Assembly: GCA_964589725.1 (NCBI GenBank) | Contig: CAZPUJ010000166.1 | Coordinates: forward strand, 1 to 18,915 | Reading direction: 5' to 3' | DNA from: CAYSHJ01 sp964589725 | Lineage (GTDB): Bacteria; Planctomycetota; Planctomycetia; Planctomycetales; Planctomycetaceae | DNA length: 18,915 bases | In this document: positions 1 to 6,484 of the stretch, one piece after another | Position numbering within the stretch: position 1 is the stretch's first letter | Layout: each line of letters starts with the position of its first letter | Position numbers and translations under genes: made by a program | The notes under the pieces: model-generated | The model's database searches: none | What the model was told of the DNA's origin: nothing | Seen by the model: the letters and a program-made list of their open reading frames with translations, nothing else

Positions 1-226
1 CCGGTCCGGGACCGTATTGTTGATTGGAGTAAATATGCCCGTCATCGGGGAAGTCATAGGCCGGGACACCCCAGGCGGGCCAGGTGTTCGATGCGTCGTA
101 GGGAGCCGGCGCGTAAATCCTCGGCGGGGGAATGGTCCCCGGTGCCGGTTGAGGTTGAGCCGGCGCCGTTGCGGACGCGAACAGGCTCCACACCCCCAGC
201 ACACAGACTGCGAAGCGGCGACGCAT
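1..226 (-). CDS. Secreted proline-rich hypothetical protein, N-terminal part only
   Basis: The gene starts at an ATG at 226 and runs off the left edge, so only 75 codons are visible. The first residues read MRRRFAVCVLGVWSLFASA, a Sec-type signal peptide with three arginines, a hydrophobic core and a small-residue region (ATAPAQ) suited to signal peptidase I. The mature start is rich in Pro, Tyr and Trp (for example PPPRIYAPAPYD). A strong ribosome binding site (AGGAAGAGG, complement of 230-238) lies 3 nt before the ATG. I recognise no family; the protein is probably exported to the periplasm or envelope. It is divergent from the M20 gene at 707. Coding is supported by the signal peptide and RBS, but function is unknown. 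Confidence 0.72.
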   Translation of the reverse strand, partial: MRRRFAVCVLGVWSLFASATAPAQPQPAPGTIPPPRIYAPAPYDASNTWPAWGVPAYDFPDDGHIYSNQQYGPGP

Positions 227-286
227 AGTCCTCTTCCTGCCGGTGCGATTGACTCATCAATCGCCCGCCAAAATGGGTCGGGCGTC

Positions 287-307
287 CCGTCGTGAACGAC
301 ACGACGG
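287..307. promoter_or_regulatory. Perfect 8-bp stem hairpin upstream of the secreted-protein gene
   Basis: CCGTCGTG (287-294) pairs perfectly with CACGACGG (300-307) around a 5-nt loop AACGA. It lies 60 nt upstream of the ATG at 226. Neither strand has a T-run after the stem, so it does not look like an intrinsic terminator. It could be an operator or a 5'-UTR structure. The structure is seen directly; any role is a guess. Confidence 0.35.
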
Positions 308-650
308 AATGTACCAGGAGTATCGGACGTGCCGATCAGAGAACTTGGGCGCAATCTCCCGGTCGTAGCGGGAAGTCGGCCGGGATGCCTCCGTCGGCGG
401 TCGCCAAACGGCAGAAGTCGCCGGACTGAGGTGACTGCGAGACAAGCGGATGGAGAGACACGGGGACGGCGGAGAGTGGGAGAAGCAGACACGAGATGGA
501 TTCCTCGGTGCCGAACTTACTGACTTGGAACGCAGAGTCGCTTGAAGGGCCACGGACGGTTAACCTCATTGAATAACGACGTCGGCCACGTCTTGCCCCA
601 AGCCATGTGGCCGCGGACGAAAGATTGGATTACGAGGCACTTGGGATAAA

Positions 651-684
651 AACCCGATTTCCGAAACCCGAAATTTGAAATCCG
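651..684. repeat. Degenerate short-period repeat before the M20 gene
   Basis: The stretch AACCCGATTTCCGAAACCCG followed by AAATTTGAAATCCG shows loosely repeated CCGAAA/TGAAAT words of about 8 nt. It ends about 22 nt before the M20 start codon. It may be a remnant of an intergenic repeat or simply an AT-richer leader. Only the word repetition is seen. Confidence 0.25.
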
Positions 685-706
685 CTGGAAACAAACAGGG
701 AATACC

Positions 707-1831
707 ATGAACGCTTTGCAATACGCGCGAGAGCTACTGGCATTTGATTCGGTCAGTTCGAAGTCGAATGTCGCGGTGACGAGCTTCGTGCAAGCCGCGC
801 TTGGCCGGCTGGGATTTGAGATCGAACGATTGGAGTACGATGACGCTCGCGGAATTCGCAAGGCGTGCGTCGTCGGCAAACTGGGCAGCGGTCTCGGTGG
901 GCTGGCCTACTTCGGTCATACCGACGTCGTGCCGGCCGATCCGTGGTTCAGCAGTGACTACGGCCCGTTTCAACCGACAGTGAAAGACGGTCGGCTGTAC
1001 GGTCGAGGCAGTTGCGACATGAAAGGCTCGGTCGCCTGTATGCTGGCGGCGGTCGAGCGTGTGCGCGCGGCGACTTTGGAGCAGCCGGTCTACGTCACCT
1101 GTACGGCGGACGAAGAGATCGGATACGGCGGCGCTCGCGAAGTCGCACAGCGGTCGCGATTTTTCCGCGAGATGATCGCGCATGGCACCAAGGGGATCAT
1201 TGGCGAGCCAACAAATTTGGAAGTCGTGCATGCTCACAAAGGGACGTTTGGTTTTGTGGTCACGTCGCTCGGCAAGGCCGCGCACTCCAGCACGCGCGAG
1301 GGGCTGAACGCCAACCTGGCAATGATTCCGTTCCTGGTCGAGATGAAAGCGATTCACGACGAGACCAACGCCGATCCCGCGTGGCAACACGTCGAGTTCG
1401 ATCCGCCGACAATCAGTTGGAACATTGGCATCAACGACCACACGCACGCCTGCAACATCACGGCGCCGCAGAGCGTCTGCACCGTCTACTTTCGCCCGAT
1501 GCCGGGGCAAGACCCGCAGGTGCTGCTGGATCGTGCTCGTCAGGCGGCGGACCGATCCGGCCTGCGATTTGAAACGCGCAGCCAGGCGATGCCGCTGTAC
1601 GTCGATCCGCAATCCGAGTTCATCCAGGAACTACTGCAACTCGCCGATCGGCCGAAAGCCACGACCGTGTCGTATGGCACGGACGGAACAATGTTCACGG
1701 AGTTAAAACAACTCGCCGTGCTGGGACCGGGACACATCGCTCAAGCCCACACGTGGGACGAGTGGATCGCTTTGGAGCAACTCGACCGCGGCACTGATTT
1801 GTACGAGAAGCTGATTCGTCACTTCTGCTGA
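707..1831 (+). CDS. M20-family metallopeptidase/deacylase (ArgE/DapE-type)
   Basis: 374 aa, a normal length for this family of cytoplasmic di-zinc amidohydrolases that remove N-acyl groups or cleave small peptides (acetylornithine deacetylase, succinyl-diaminopimelate desuccinylase and relatives). The metal-site motifs are intact: GHTDVV (H71, D73), GRGSCDMKG (D104, bridging), ADEE (E136 general base, E137 ligand), GEPTN (E167) and AQAHTWDE (H348). H193 in KAAHSS marks the inserted dimerisation domain. GTDGTMF near 324-330 and GPGHIAQAH near 340-348 resemble the ArgE C-terminus. AGGG at 697-700 precedes the ATG by 6 nt. The gene is monocistronic: the upstream neighbour is divergent and the downstream one convergent, with only 30 bp between stops. 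The substrate cannot be assigned, because members differ in substrate, so no symbol is given. Confidence 0.9.
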   Translation: MNALQYARELLAFDSVSSKSNVAVTSFVQAALGRLGFEIERLEYDDARGIRKACVVGKLGSGLGGLAYFGHTDVVPADPWFSSDYGPFQPTVKDGRLYGRGSCDMKGSVACMLAAVERVRAATLEQPVYVTCTADEEIGYGGAREVAQRSRFFREMIAHGTKGIIGEPTNLEVVHAHKGTFGFVVTSLGKAAHSSTREGLNANLAMIPFLVEMKAIHDETNADPAWQHVEFDPPTISWNIGINDHTHACNITAPQSVCTVYFRPMPGQDPQVLLDRARQAADRSGLRFETRSQAMPLYVDPQSEFIQELLQLADRPKATTVSYGTDGTMFTELKQLAVLGPGHIAQAHTWDEWIALEQLDRGTDLYEKLIRHFC

Positions 1832-1861
1832 GCAAAGTCGCCAGGTCACTCGGTGATGCGG

Positions 1862-3103
1862 CTACTTGCCGTTGAATTGCTCGGGATCGAAGGCGTCCGG
1901 CTTGCGTTCGCGTAAGAGTTGCCGGAAGAAGTTTTCGTCGTCGGCGCCGTCGTCGGCGTCCGACAACTCGGCCTTTGAATCGACCTTCTGGGCGTGTCGT
2001 TCACGTGTGATCTCGCTCGCGCCGCGCTCATTCTCGTGGCTTGGCGGCGCAGCAGCGTTCGGTGTGTCCGCGGCAGTTTGCGGGACTGAAATGTCGGACG
2101 TCTTTCGGCCAGGACTTGGCTTATTGAGGCGAGAGTTCTCGTGACGGACCGCGGAACCAGAAGCGGATTTCGCCACTACCTTCTCCACCGATTTGTTCGC
2201 CTGCGAGTCGATCCATGCTCGCAGAATTTGCATTTGTTCGGACGACAACCCACCGTGTGGCGGCTTGAGGCTGAGCGACTTCGTGTCGCCGCGAAGTTTT
2301 GTCAGAAGCGGACTCTTCCCCGGTTGTTCACGATCAACGAGCGCGAGCACCGATGCGAGATTTCGTTCCGAAGACGACTTGGAACTTCCCTGGCCGATCT
2401 TCACGCGCTGCAGCTCAAACCCGTTTCCCGATCCCGGTCCGTGACAGCCGCCGGTCGCGCAGCGATTGACCAATAGTGGCTGCAACTTCAGGACAAAATC
2501 GGATGCGGCCTCGCGCGGCAACCCGCCCAACGCTTCGACCGTCATCAGTGGCTTGGCGTCGCCGAGCATCGAATACCCGCCGTTCGATTTTTTTACCTGC
2601 GGCAGTTCGTTCGTCTTGAACAATTTCTCATCAATCCTTTCGAGCATATTGCGGGCAATGCGCGAACCAGGCTCCCGACGCAGCGCCTCGCGCGCCTCTT
2701 TGTGAGCTTCGTCCATCAGCCCATACGTCATGCACCAGCGAGCCAACTCGACGTGTGCCGACGCCGAGTGATCCGGCAAAGTGTTTCGCTGTTGCCGATA
2801 CGCGTCCTGTAAATCCTCCGCTTTAAATCGCACCTGATCAAACGCGATTACCAACTTCCCTTCCGGCTTGCTGACGACATACCCTGTCGGCCCTTCCTGT
2901 ATCAGACCCTGAATGACCTTGCCGTTGTCCAGCAACAGCAGTTTTCGGCTGGGTCCCGACGGAGGCTTGGAACCAAACACGGTTCGTGGCGTGATCGTCG
3001 GAAGTGGTTGATCTTCGGCCCACAGGGGCGGAACAGCCGCTGACGAATACATGATAAGCCAAGAAAAAACGAACGCCGACAGGCAGACAGATCGGAGGCT
3101 CAT
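1862..3103 (-). CDS. Exported TPR-like / cytochrome-c-like hypothetical protein with CX4CH motif
   Basis: 413 aa from the ATG at 3103. This start is preferred over an in-frame GTG at 3118 because GAAGG lies 8 nt upstream and the signal peptide (MSLRSVCLSAFVFSWLIMYS, then a small-residue stretch before AED) then begins the protein. Residues about 50-100 form a small beta-type region (LLLLDNGKVIQGLI, GKLVIAFDQVRF). Residues about 110-160 are helical and TPR-like (HVELARWCMTYGLMDEAHKE). Then comes NRCATGGCHG (C215, C220, H221), a cytochrome-like site with four rather than two residues between the cysteines, followed by PPHGGLSSEQMQILRAWID, the helix that closes planctomycete cytochrome domains. 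No MPP ligand is present; the position reads LKPP. The last 100 residues are low complexity and acidic. Likely periplasmic; haem binding is unproven. The family is a recurrent planctomycete type as I recall it. Confidence 0.8.
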   Translation of the reverse strand: MSLRSVCLSAFVFSWLIMYSSAAVPPLWAEDQPLPTITPRTVFGSKPPSGPSRKLLLLDNGKVIQGLIQEGPTGYVVSKPEGKLVIAFDQVRFKAEDLQDAYRQQRNTLPDHSASAHVELARWCMTYGLMDEAHKEAREALRREPGSRIARNMLERIDEKLFKTNELPQVKKSNGGYSMLGDAKPLMTVEALGGLPREAASDFVLKLQPLLVNRCATGGCHGPGSGNGFELQRVKIGQGSSKSSSERNLASVLALVDREQPGKSPLLTKLRGDTKSLSLKPPHGGLSSEQMQILRAWIDSQANKSVEKVVAKSASGSAVRHENSRLNKPSPGRKTSDISVPQTAADTPNAAAPPSHENERGASEITRERHAQKVDSKAELSDADDGADDENFFRQLLRERKPDAFDPEQFNGK

Positions 3104-3216
3104 GGCGGAAGCCTTCACCCAAGTAACGAGACGGTGGAATCGTGGTGGAATTTGCGAAAGGAGCGGGAACCTATCGCCGATTCGCGGCGAAGGTCAACTT
3201 CGGTTTTCGGCGGTCA

Positions 3217-4285
3217 TTATTGTTTCGACACCCGCTTCAACAAGGCGTCCGGGTGACACACGTGACCGCCGTGGATCACCAGTTCGATCCGCCGCGTGTT
3301 GCGAATGTCGTCCAGCGGATTTGCCGAGAGCAGCACGATGTCGCCCGTCTTGCCCGCTGAAATGGAGCCTAGGCGTTCCTTTTCACCCAGCACGGTCGCA
3401 TTGGTCAGCGTGGCGGCACACAGCGCGGCAGCCGGTGGCAATCCCGACTCAACCAGCATCTCCAGTTCCTGATGCAGCGAGAAGCCGGGAGGCACCTGCG
3501 GCTCGGGCGAGTCGGTCCCGACGAGCAACGGCACGCCGGCGCGATAGAGCTTGCCCGTCAGTTCCTGAAACTTGGCGAACTCGCGGCGGCGATCTTCCAG
3601 CGGCCCGCCCTGCGGACAACCGGTGCGCTTCAGGTAGACCGGCCAGAAATCTCGCAGCCGCTGCGGGACGAGAGCGTTGTCCGGATGATCGCGGACTGCA
3701 TGTGAAGACTCGCGGACTCCACTCCGGATGCGCCGCGGCGAATCGCGCCACGAGCGTGGCGGCCACCAGCTCATCCCCGGTGCTGCGAATCGACGTCACG
3801 CCCGCCGCGAGGTACAGCGGCAGAACTTCGTCCCCAGTCACCTGCGCGAAGTCGAGCACATGTACGACATGCACATGCGCGTCGATCAACCCCGGCAGCG
3901 CGAACTTGCCGCGACCGTCGATGCGCGTCGCGTCAGCGGGAACATCGCCGACCTCGTCGGCTCCGGACACGCGGACTATCTGCGTGCCGCGAATGACGAT
4001 CGTCCGCTCCGGCAGCATCTTGCCGGACTCGGGATCGAACAGACTGCAGCGTTCAATCACCACCGACGGCTCTGCCGCAATCGAGGCCGAAACGACCGAC
4101 AGACACAACACAGCCGTCACGAAAACACCCCAGCCGCTGCCAAGTCGACCCTCCCAGGAAGCGATGCGGCACACTCCCCCCACGTGCAAGCGAGGGATTG
4201 TGTCATGCGGTTTTCCGACGACGAACGAAGCGAACCCTCGCTTGCGCGTCGGACTAGTGTTGGTTGGCGCTGCCGATTGAGACAT
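3217..4285 (-). pseudogene. Amidohydrolase, broken: internal deletion and frameshift
   Basis: Two frames together make one metal-dependent amidohydrolase. The N-terminal frame has a signal-like segment (VFVTAVLCLSVVSASIAAE), a beta-sandwich start (VVIERCSLFDPESGKMLPER), the metal motif GLIDAHVHVVHV and AAGVTSIRSTGDELVAATLV, and makes sense up to about 3692 (SPRVFTCSP). Beyond that it turns arginine-rich. The C-terminal frame makes sense from about 3690 (DHPDNALVPQRLRDFWPVYL) and holds LLVGTDSPEPQ (the strand-8 Asp) and the closing GKTGDIVLLSANPLDDIRNT segment. The middle barrel, with the strand-5 and strand-6 histidines, is missing; roughly 150-200 residues are absent compared with the usual length. 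A 9-bp direct repeat (TCGCGGACT at 3689-3697 and 3710-3718) sits at the junction. The start is uncertain: the ATG at 4285 is used, but a REP-like repeat supplies the first part of the frame. The product should be inactive. Confidence 0.8.
4183..4248. repeat. REP-like inverted repeat at the 5' end of the amidohydrolase frame
   Basis: TGCAAGCGAGGG (4185-4196) is inverted as CCCTCGCTTGCG (4235-4246), with about 38 nt between. Read on the minus strand it encodes TNTSPTRKRGFASF, a peptide I recognise as a frequent translation product of planctomycete repeats rather than of a protein domain. It lies between the annotated start and the signal-like segment of the amidohydrolase, so it probably entered the leader region. 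Confidence 0.65.
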
Positions 4286-4317
4286 GGAGTGTTCTCGCCT
4301 GGTGCTGGTGGCAGAAA

Positions 4318-5211
4318 CTATGGGTTGTCCGCCGGCTGACTCCGATCCCAACGTCGCGGGCTGATTCCCGGGGCGTGGCGGGACATGTTGTCAGGACGAT
4401 TCGGCAGGTCGTAATCGATCGTGCGAGTATTGAGGCTCCGGAAGAATAGCCGGACTTCAGGCGGCAACCTGGCAACACCCTGCGGATCGTGGTCGGGGAC
4501 GTCGCCGATGGGGCCGGCCCACGCGGGACGATACGCGATGGCCAGCAACCGGCGGTCGCTGTCGCTGTAGTTGGGATAGTTGGCGTGGAACACCTTCTGG
4601 TTAATGATCACCGCCGAGCCGGCTCGGCAGGTCACCATCACTTCGTCGTCGTGTGACAAGTAGCGCCGGTACGGATTGCCGTCCGAGTGAAGCGACAGAT
4701 GCGACCGCGGAATGACCTTGAATGGGCTTCGCTCGGGGGTCAAATCGTCGAGATAGTACAACACCCGCACCAGACAGGGAGAACTGGCCGCGAGACCGAA
4801 GATCTTCGATCCGTACGGCTGCGCGTCCGTGTGAATCGCAATTCCCGGATGCCCCGGTCGAGACAAGGCAAAGTCGCACGCCGTGCAGATCAGCTCGTCA
4901 CCCAACATCGTCCTGAGAAACTCGATCATGGTCGGCAAGGCGATGACTTGAATGGCCGTCGGCGAAATAGTCCATTGGACGTTGGCATATCCGCGCTGAT
5001 GTTCGCTGTAATCTACTGCCGTCGTCGGCAACCGCGATAACTCGCTGCGAATCGTGTCGATCTGAGCTACCGACAACAGGTCGGGGATGACGACGTAGCC
5101 GTCCAGTTCGATCGAACGAATCCGCTGCTCGGTCGTCAGAGACCCCCAGTCGGTCTCCGCGCGACTGGCAACCAATTGGCTCTCACGTGTGTTTGTGGGC
5201 GAAGTGTCCAT
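4318..5211 (-). CDS. Phytanoyl-CoA dioxygenase (PhyH)-like Fe(II)/2-oxoglutarate oxygenase
   Basis: 297 aa from the ATG at 5211. A longer frame to 5370 exists but would overlap the upstream DapA-like gene, and its extra residues are cysteine/arginine-rich nonsense; GGAG 7 nt before 5211 supports the shorter form. The N-terminus reads ELDGYVVIPDLLSVAQIDTI, the usual opening of PhyH proteins. The iron facial triad is visible as HTD (H127, D129) in GIAIHTDAQPYG and H209 in KVFHANYPNYSD, with R220 or R221 placed to bind the 2-oxoglutarate carboxylate. VRVLYYLDDLTPERSPFKVI and PRSH between them are the core jelly-roll strands. It is probably a cytoplasmic hydroxylase of a small molecule; the substrate is unknown. 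It follows the DapA-like gene by 106 bp on the same strand, so the two may be co-transcribed. Confidence 0.87.
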   Translation of the reverse strand: MDTSPTNTRESQLVASRAETDWGSLTTEQRIRSIELDGYVVIPDLLSVAQIDTIRSELSRLPTTAVDYSEHQRGYANVQWTISPTAIQVIALPTMIEFLRTMLGDELICTACDFALSRPGHPGIAIHTDAQPYGSKIFGLAASSPCLVRVLYYLDDLTPERSPFKVIPRSHLSLHSDGNPYRRYLSHDDEVMVTCRAGSAVIINQKVFHANYPNYSDSDRRLLAIAYRPAWAGPIGDVPDHDPQGVARLPPEVRLFFRSLNTRTIDYDLPNRPDNMSRHAPGISPRRWDRSQPADNP

Positions 5212-5218
5212 CGTTTGA

Positions 5219-5222
5219 CTCC
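5219..5222 (-). promoter_or_regulatory. Ribosome binding site that fixes the PhyH-like start
   Basis: The complement reads GGAG, 7 nt before the ATG at 5211. No comparable site precedes the longer in-frame start at 5370, which lies inside the upstream gene. Confidence 0.6.
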
Positions 5223-5317
5223 GTGAGTGGCGATCATTTGCTGTGCCCCAGATCCATTGGGCGAGTACGGAATCCACATGCCGCCGGCTCGCTGCGCGTC
5301 GGCCCAACGACAGTGCG

Positions 5318-6238
5318 TCACGACTGCAACGGCATTCGCAGCAGATCTTGCGCAGCGACCTGGATCGCACGTTGATCGGACTCGCTCACCGACGACCAGA
5401 ATGGGGTCATCGGTCCGGTATCGGCGATGTCGGCGAGAGCCACAGCCGCGTGCAGCACACGCACTGGATTGATCGAGTCCCGCAATCTCTCCAAGGGAGC
5501 AAACTGCTGGCGAATGCGTTCCGCAGCGGCATAGTCCTTCGCCCGGAGCGCGTTCAGCATGTTCATCGAGAGCCGAGGTGCGACACAAACGCATCCTGAC
5601 GTGAATCCCGCCAGTCCGAAATCGCGAAGATGGACAATCGCCGGTTGCTCACCCATGCCGCTGACGATCAGAGACGGTCCGATGGCGTCGATCAGACTCT
5701 TTAGGAACGAGTCGTGATTGGGATTGTCGCGAACGATGGCGTATTTGATCCAGGAGATCAGACCGTCATTGACCATCCGCTGGACCGTCTCGATGTCGAC
5801 CATGCCGTCCTGCTTCAGATATAGAACGACCGGACGTTCGATCCGATTGACGAATCGTCGCAGTCCGGTGGCAATCCCGGCCGGAGTTGTGGCATCGCGG
5901 CTGGGCAGCAGCATGACGGTCGGAAACGGGAAGTCGCGCAGAATCGTGGCCTGATCCATCATCATTCCGTAGGTCGGACCGACTGATGGAATAACAACCG
6001 TCTGGCTCGACACAGCATCGGCGAGCAGGCTCAGCAATGCGGCGTATTCGCTGATCGCCACGTGTGCGAGCGCCGCGTTGCCGCCGTACAACAACGTCGT
6101 CACGCCCCCGGCTTCCAAGTGACGAATCAGTCGCACATTCTCGGCGACGTTCCACGCGAGATTGGCATCACGTGCCACGGGAGGGACGGCAATCACAGAG
6201 GCCGCCAGCGTCGCCGGCGTCATTTGTCGAGTGTCCAT
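5318..6238 (-). CDS. DapA-superfamily (DHDPS/NAL) class I aldolase or lyase, substrate unknown
   Basis: 306 aa from the ATG at 6238 (MDTRQMTPATLAASVIAVPP); in-frame starts at 6250 and 6256 (TTG) are possible, but GGAG then abuts the ATG. The TIM-barrel signature residues are present: the Schiff-base lysine K165 in SWIKYAIVRDN and the tyrosine Y140 in RPVVLYLKQDG, 25 residues apart. However, the GTTGE substrate motif of dihydrodipicolinate synthase is replaced by YGGNAALAH, so this is probably not DapA. From memory, planctomycetes carry a group with the same opening (SVIAVPP, HLEAGGV, LLYGGN). Family members condense or cleave pyruvate or other 2-oxo acids in the cytoplasm. It leads a possible two-gene unit with the downstream PhyH-like gene. 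The final ~100 residues form the helical C-terminal region. Confidence 0.85.
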   Translation of the reverse strand: MDTRQMTPATLAASVIAVPPVARDANLAWNVAENVRLIRHLEAGGVTTLLYGGNAALAHVAISEYAALLSLLADAVSSQTVVIPSVGPTYGMMMDQATILRDFPFPTVMLLPSRDATTPAGIATGLRRFVNRIERPVVLYLKQDGMVDIETVQRMVNDGLISWIKYAIVRDNPNHDSFLKSLIDAIGPSLIVSGMGEQPAIVHLRDFGLAGFTSGCVCVAPRLSMNMLNALRAKDYAAAERIRQQFAPLERLRDSINPVRVLHAAVALADIADTGPMTPFWSSVSESDQRAIQVAAQDLLRMPLQS

Positions 6239-6326
6239 AATCAGTGACATCTCCAATAGAGTGCATCAGATCAGTTTAGGGTCTTCGTTCGTGAATTATG
6301 CGCGTGGTGCGCGCGATTTATTCCGT

Positions 6327-6430
6327 CTCCCCCGCCGCGGGGGAGAGGGCTAGGGTGAGGGGGGCGAGCGCTTCACTGGCCCCCGAATCCCCCTCACCCC
6401 GACCCTCTCCCCCGATGCGGGGGGAGGGAG
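6327..6430. repeat. Large GC-rich inverted repeat with nested hairpins
   Basis: The left arm (6327-6365) opens CTCCCCCGCCGCGGGGGAGA and continues GGGCTAGGGTGAGGGGG. The right arm (6389-6430), read in reverse complement, gives nearly the same series (GGGGGAGAGGGTCGGGGTGA). Each arm contains its own small palindrome (CCCCCGCCGCGGGGG and CCCCCGATGCGGGGG), so a cloverleaf-like fold is possible. It lies between the DUF1501 stop at 6485 and the DapA-like start at 6238, and could end transcription of the upstream pair, though no T-run follows. It resembles dispersed CCCTCACCC/CCCTCTCCC intergenic repeats. Confidence 0.75.
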
Positions 6431-6484
6431 CAAGATGACGGGCGAAGCCCGCGTTAGGTGTTTGTGTTCACTTCCGGACTTCAA

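Larger units (their letters stand above)
227..706. other. Divergent non-coding region of 480 bp
   Basis: This stretch separates the minus-strand secreted protein from the plus-strand M20 gene, so it should hold both promoters, but I cannot point to convincing -35/-10 boxes. The open frames inside it (such as those covering 257-553 or 336-569) have arginine/serine-rich compositions typical of translated GC-rich non-coding DNA and no recognisable motif. It contains a perfect hairpin at 287-307 and a short degenerate repeat at 651-684. Confidence 0.6.

Noticed and set aside
257..569. Minus-strand small frames in the 227-706 gap
   Set aside because: Ser/Arg-rich translations, mutually overlapping, without a Shine-Dalgarno site or recognisable fold; treated as non-coding.
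734..1612. Long minus-strand open frame (292 codons) opposite the M20 gene
   Set aside because: Its product is arginine/valine-rich without motifs, and it lies wholly over a gene with intact catalytic residues; it is a GC-driven antisense shadow.
1832..1861. Bidirectional terminator between convergent genes
   Set aside because: Only a weak TCAC-TCG-GTGA palindrome is visible in the 30-bp gap, with no T-run on either strand.
3051..4280. Plus-strand open frame of 409 codons over the amidohydrolase remnant
   Set aside because: The product is an Arg/Ser/Thr/Pro-rich sequence without domain pattern. The opposite strand gives recognisable amidohydrolase motifs, so this is a shadow frame despite its length.
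5212..5370. N-terminal extension of the PhyH-like protein
   Set aside because: The extra 53 residues are Cys/Arg-rich, overlap the upstream gene's 3' end and lack an RBS; the ATG at 5211 has one.
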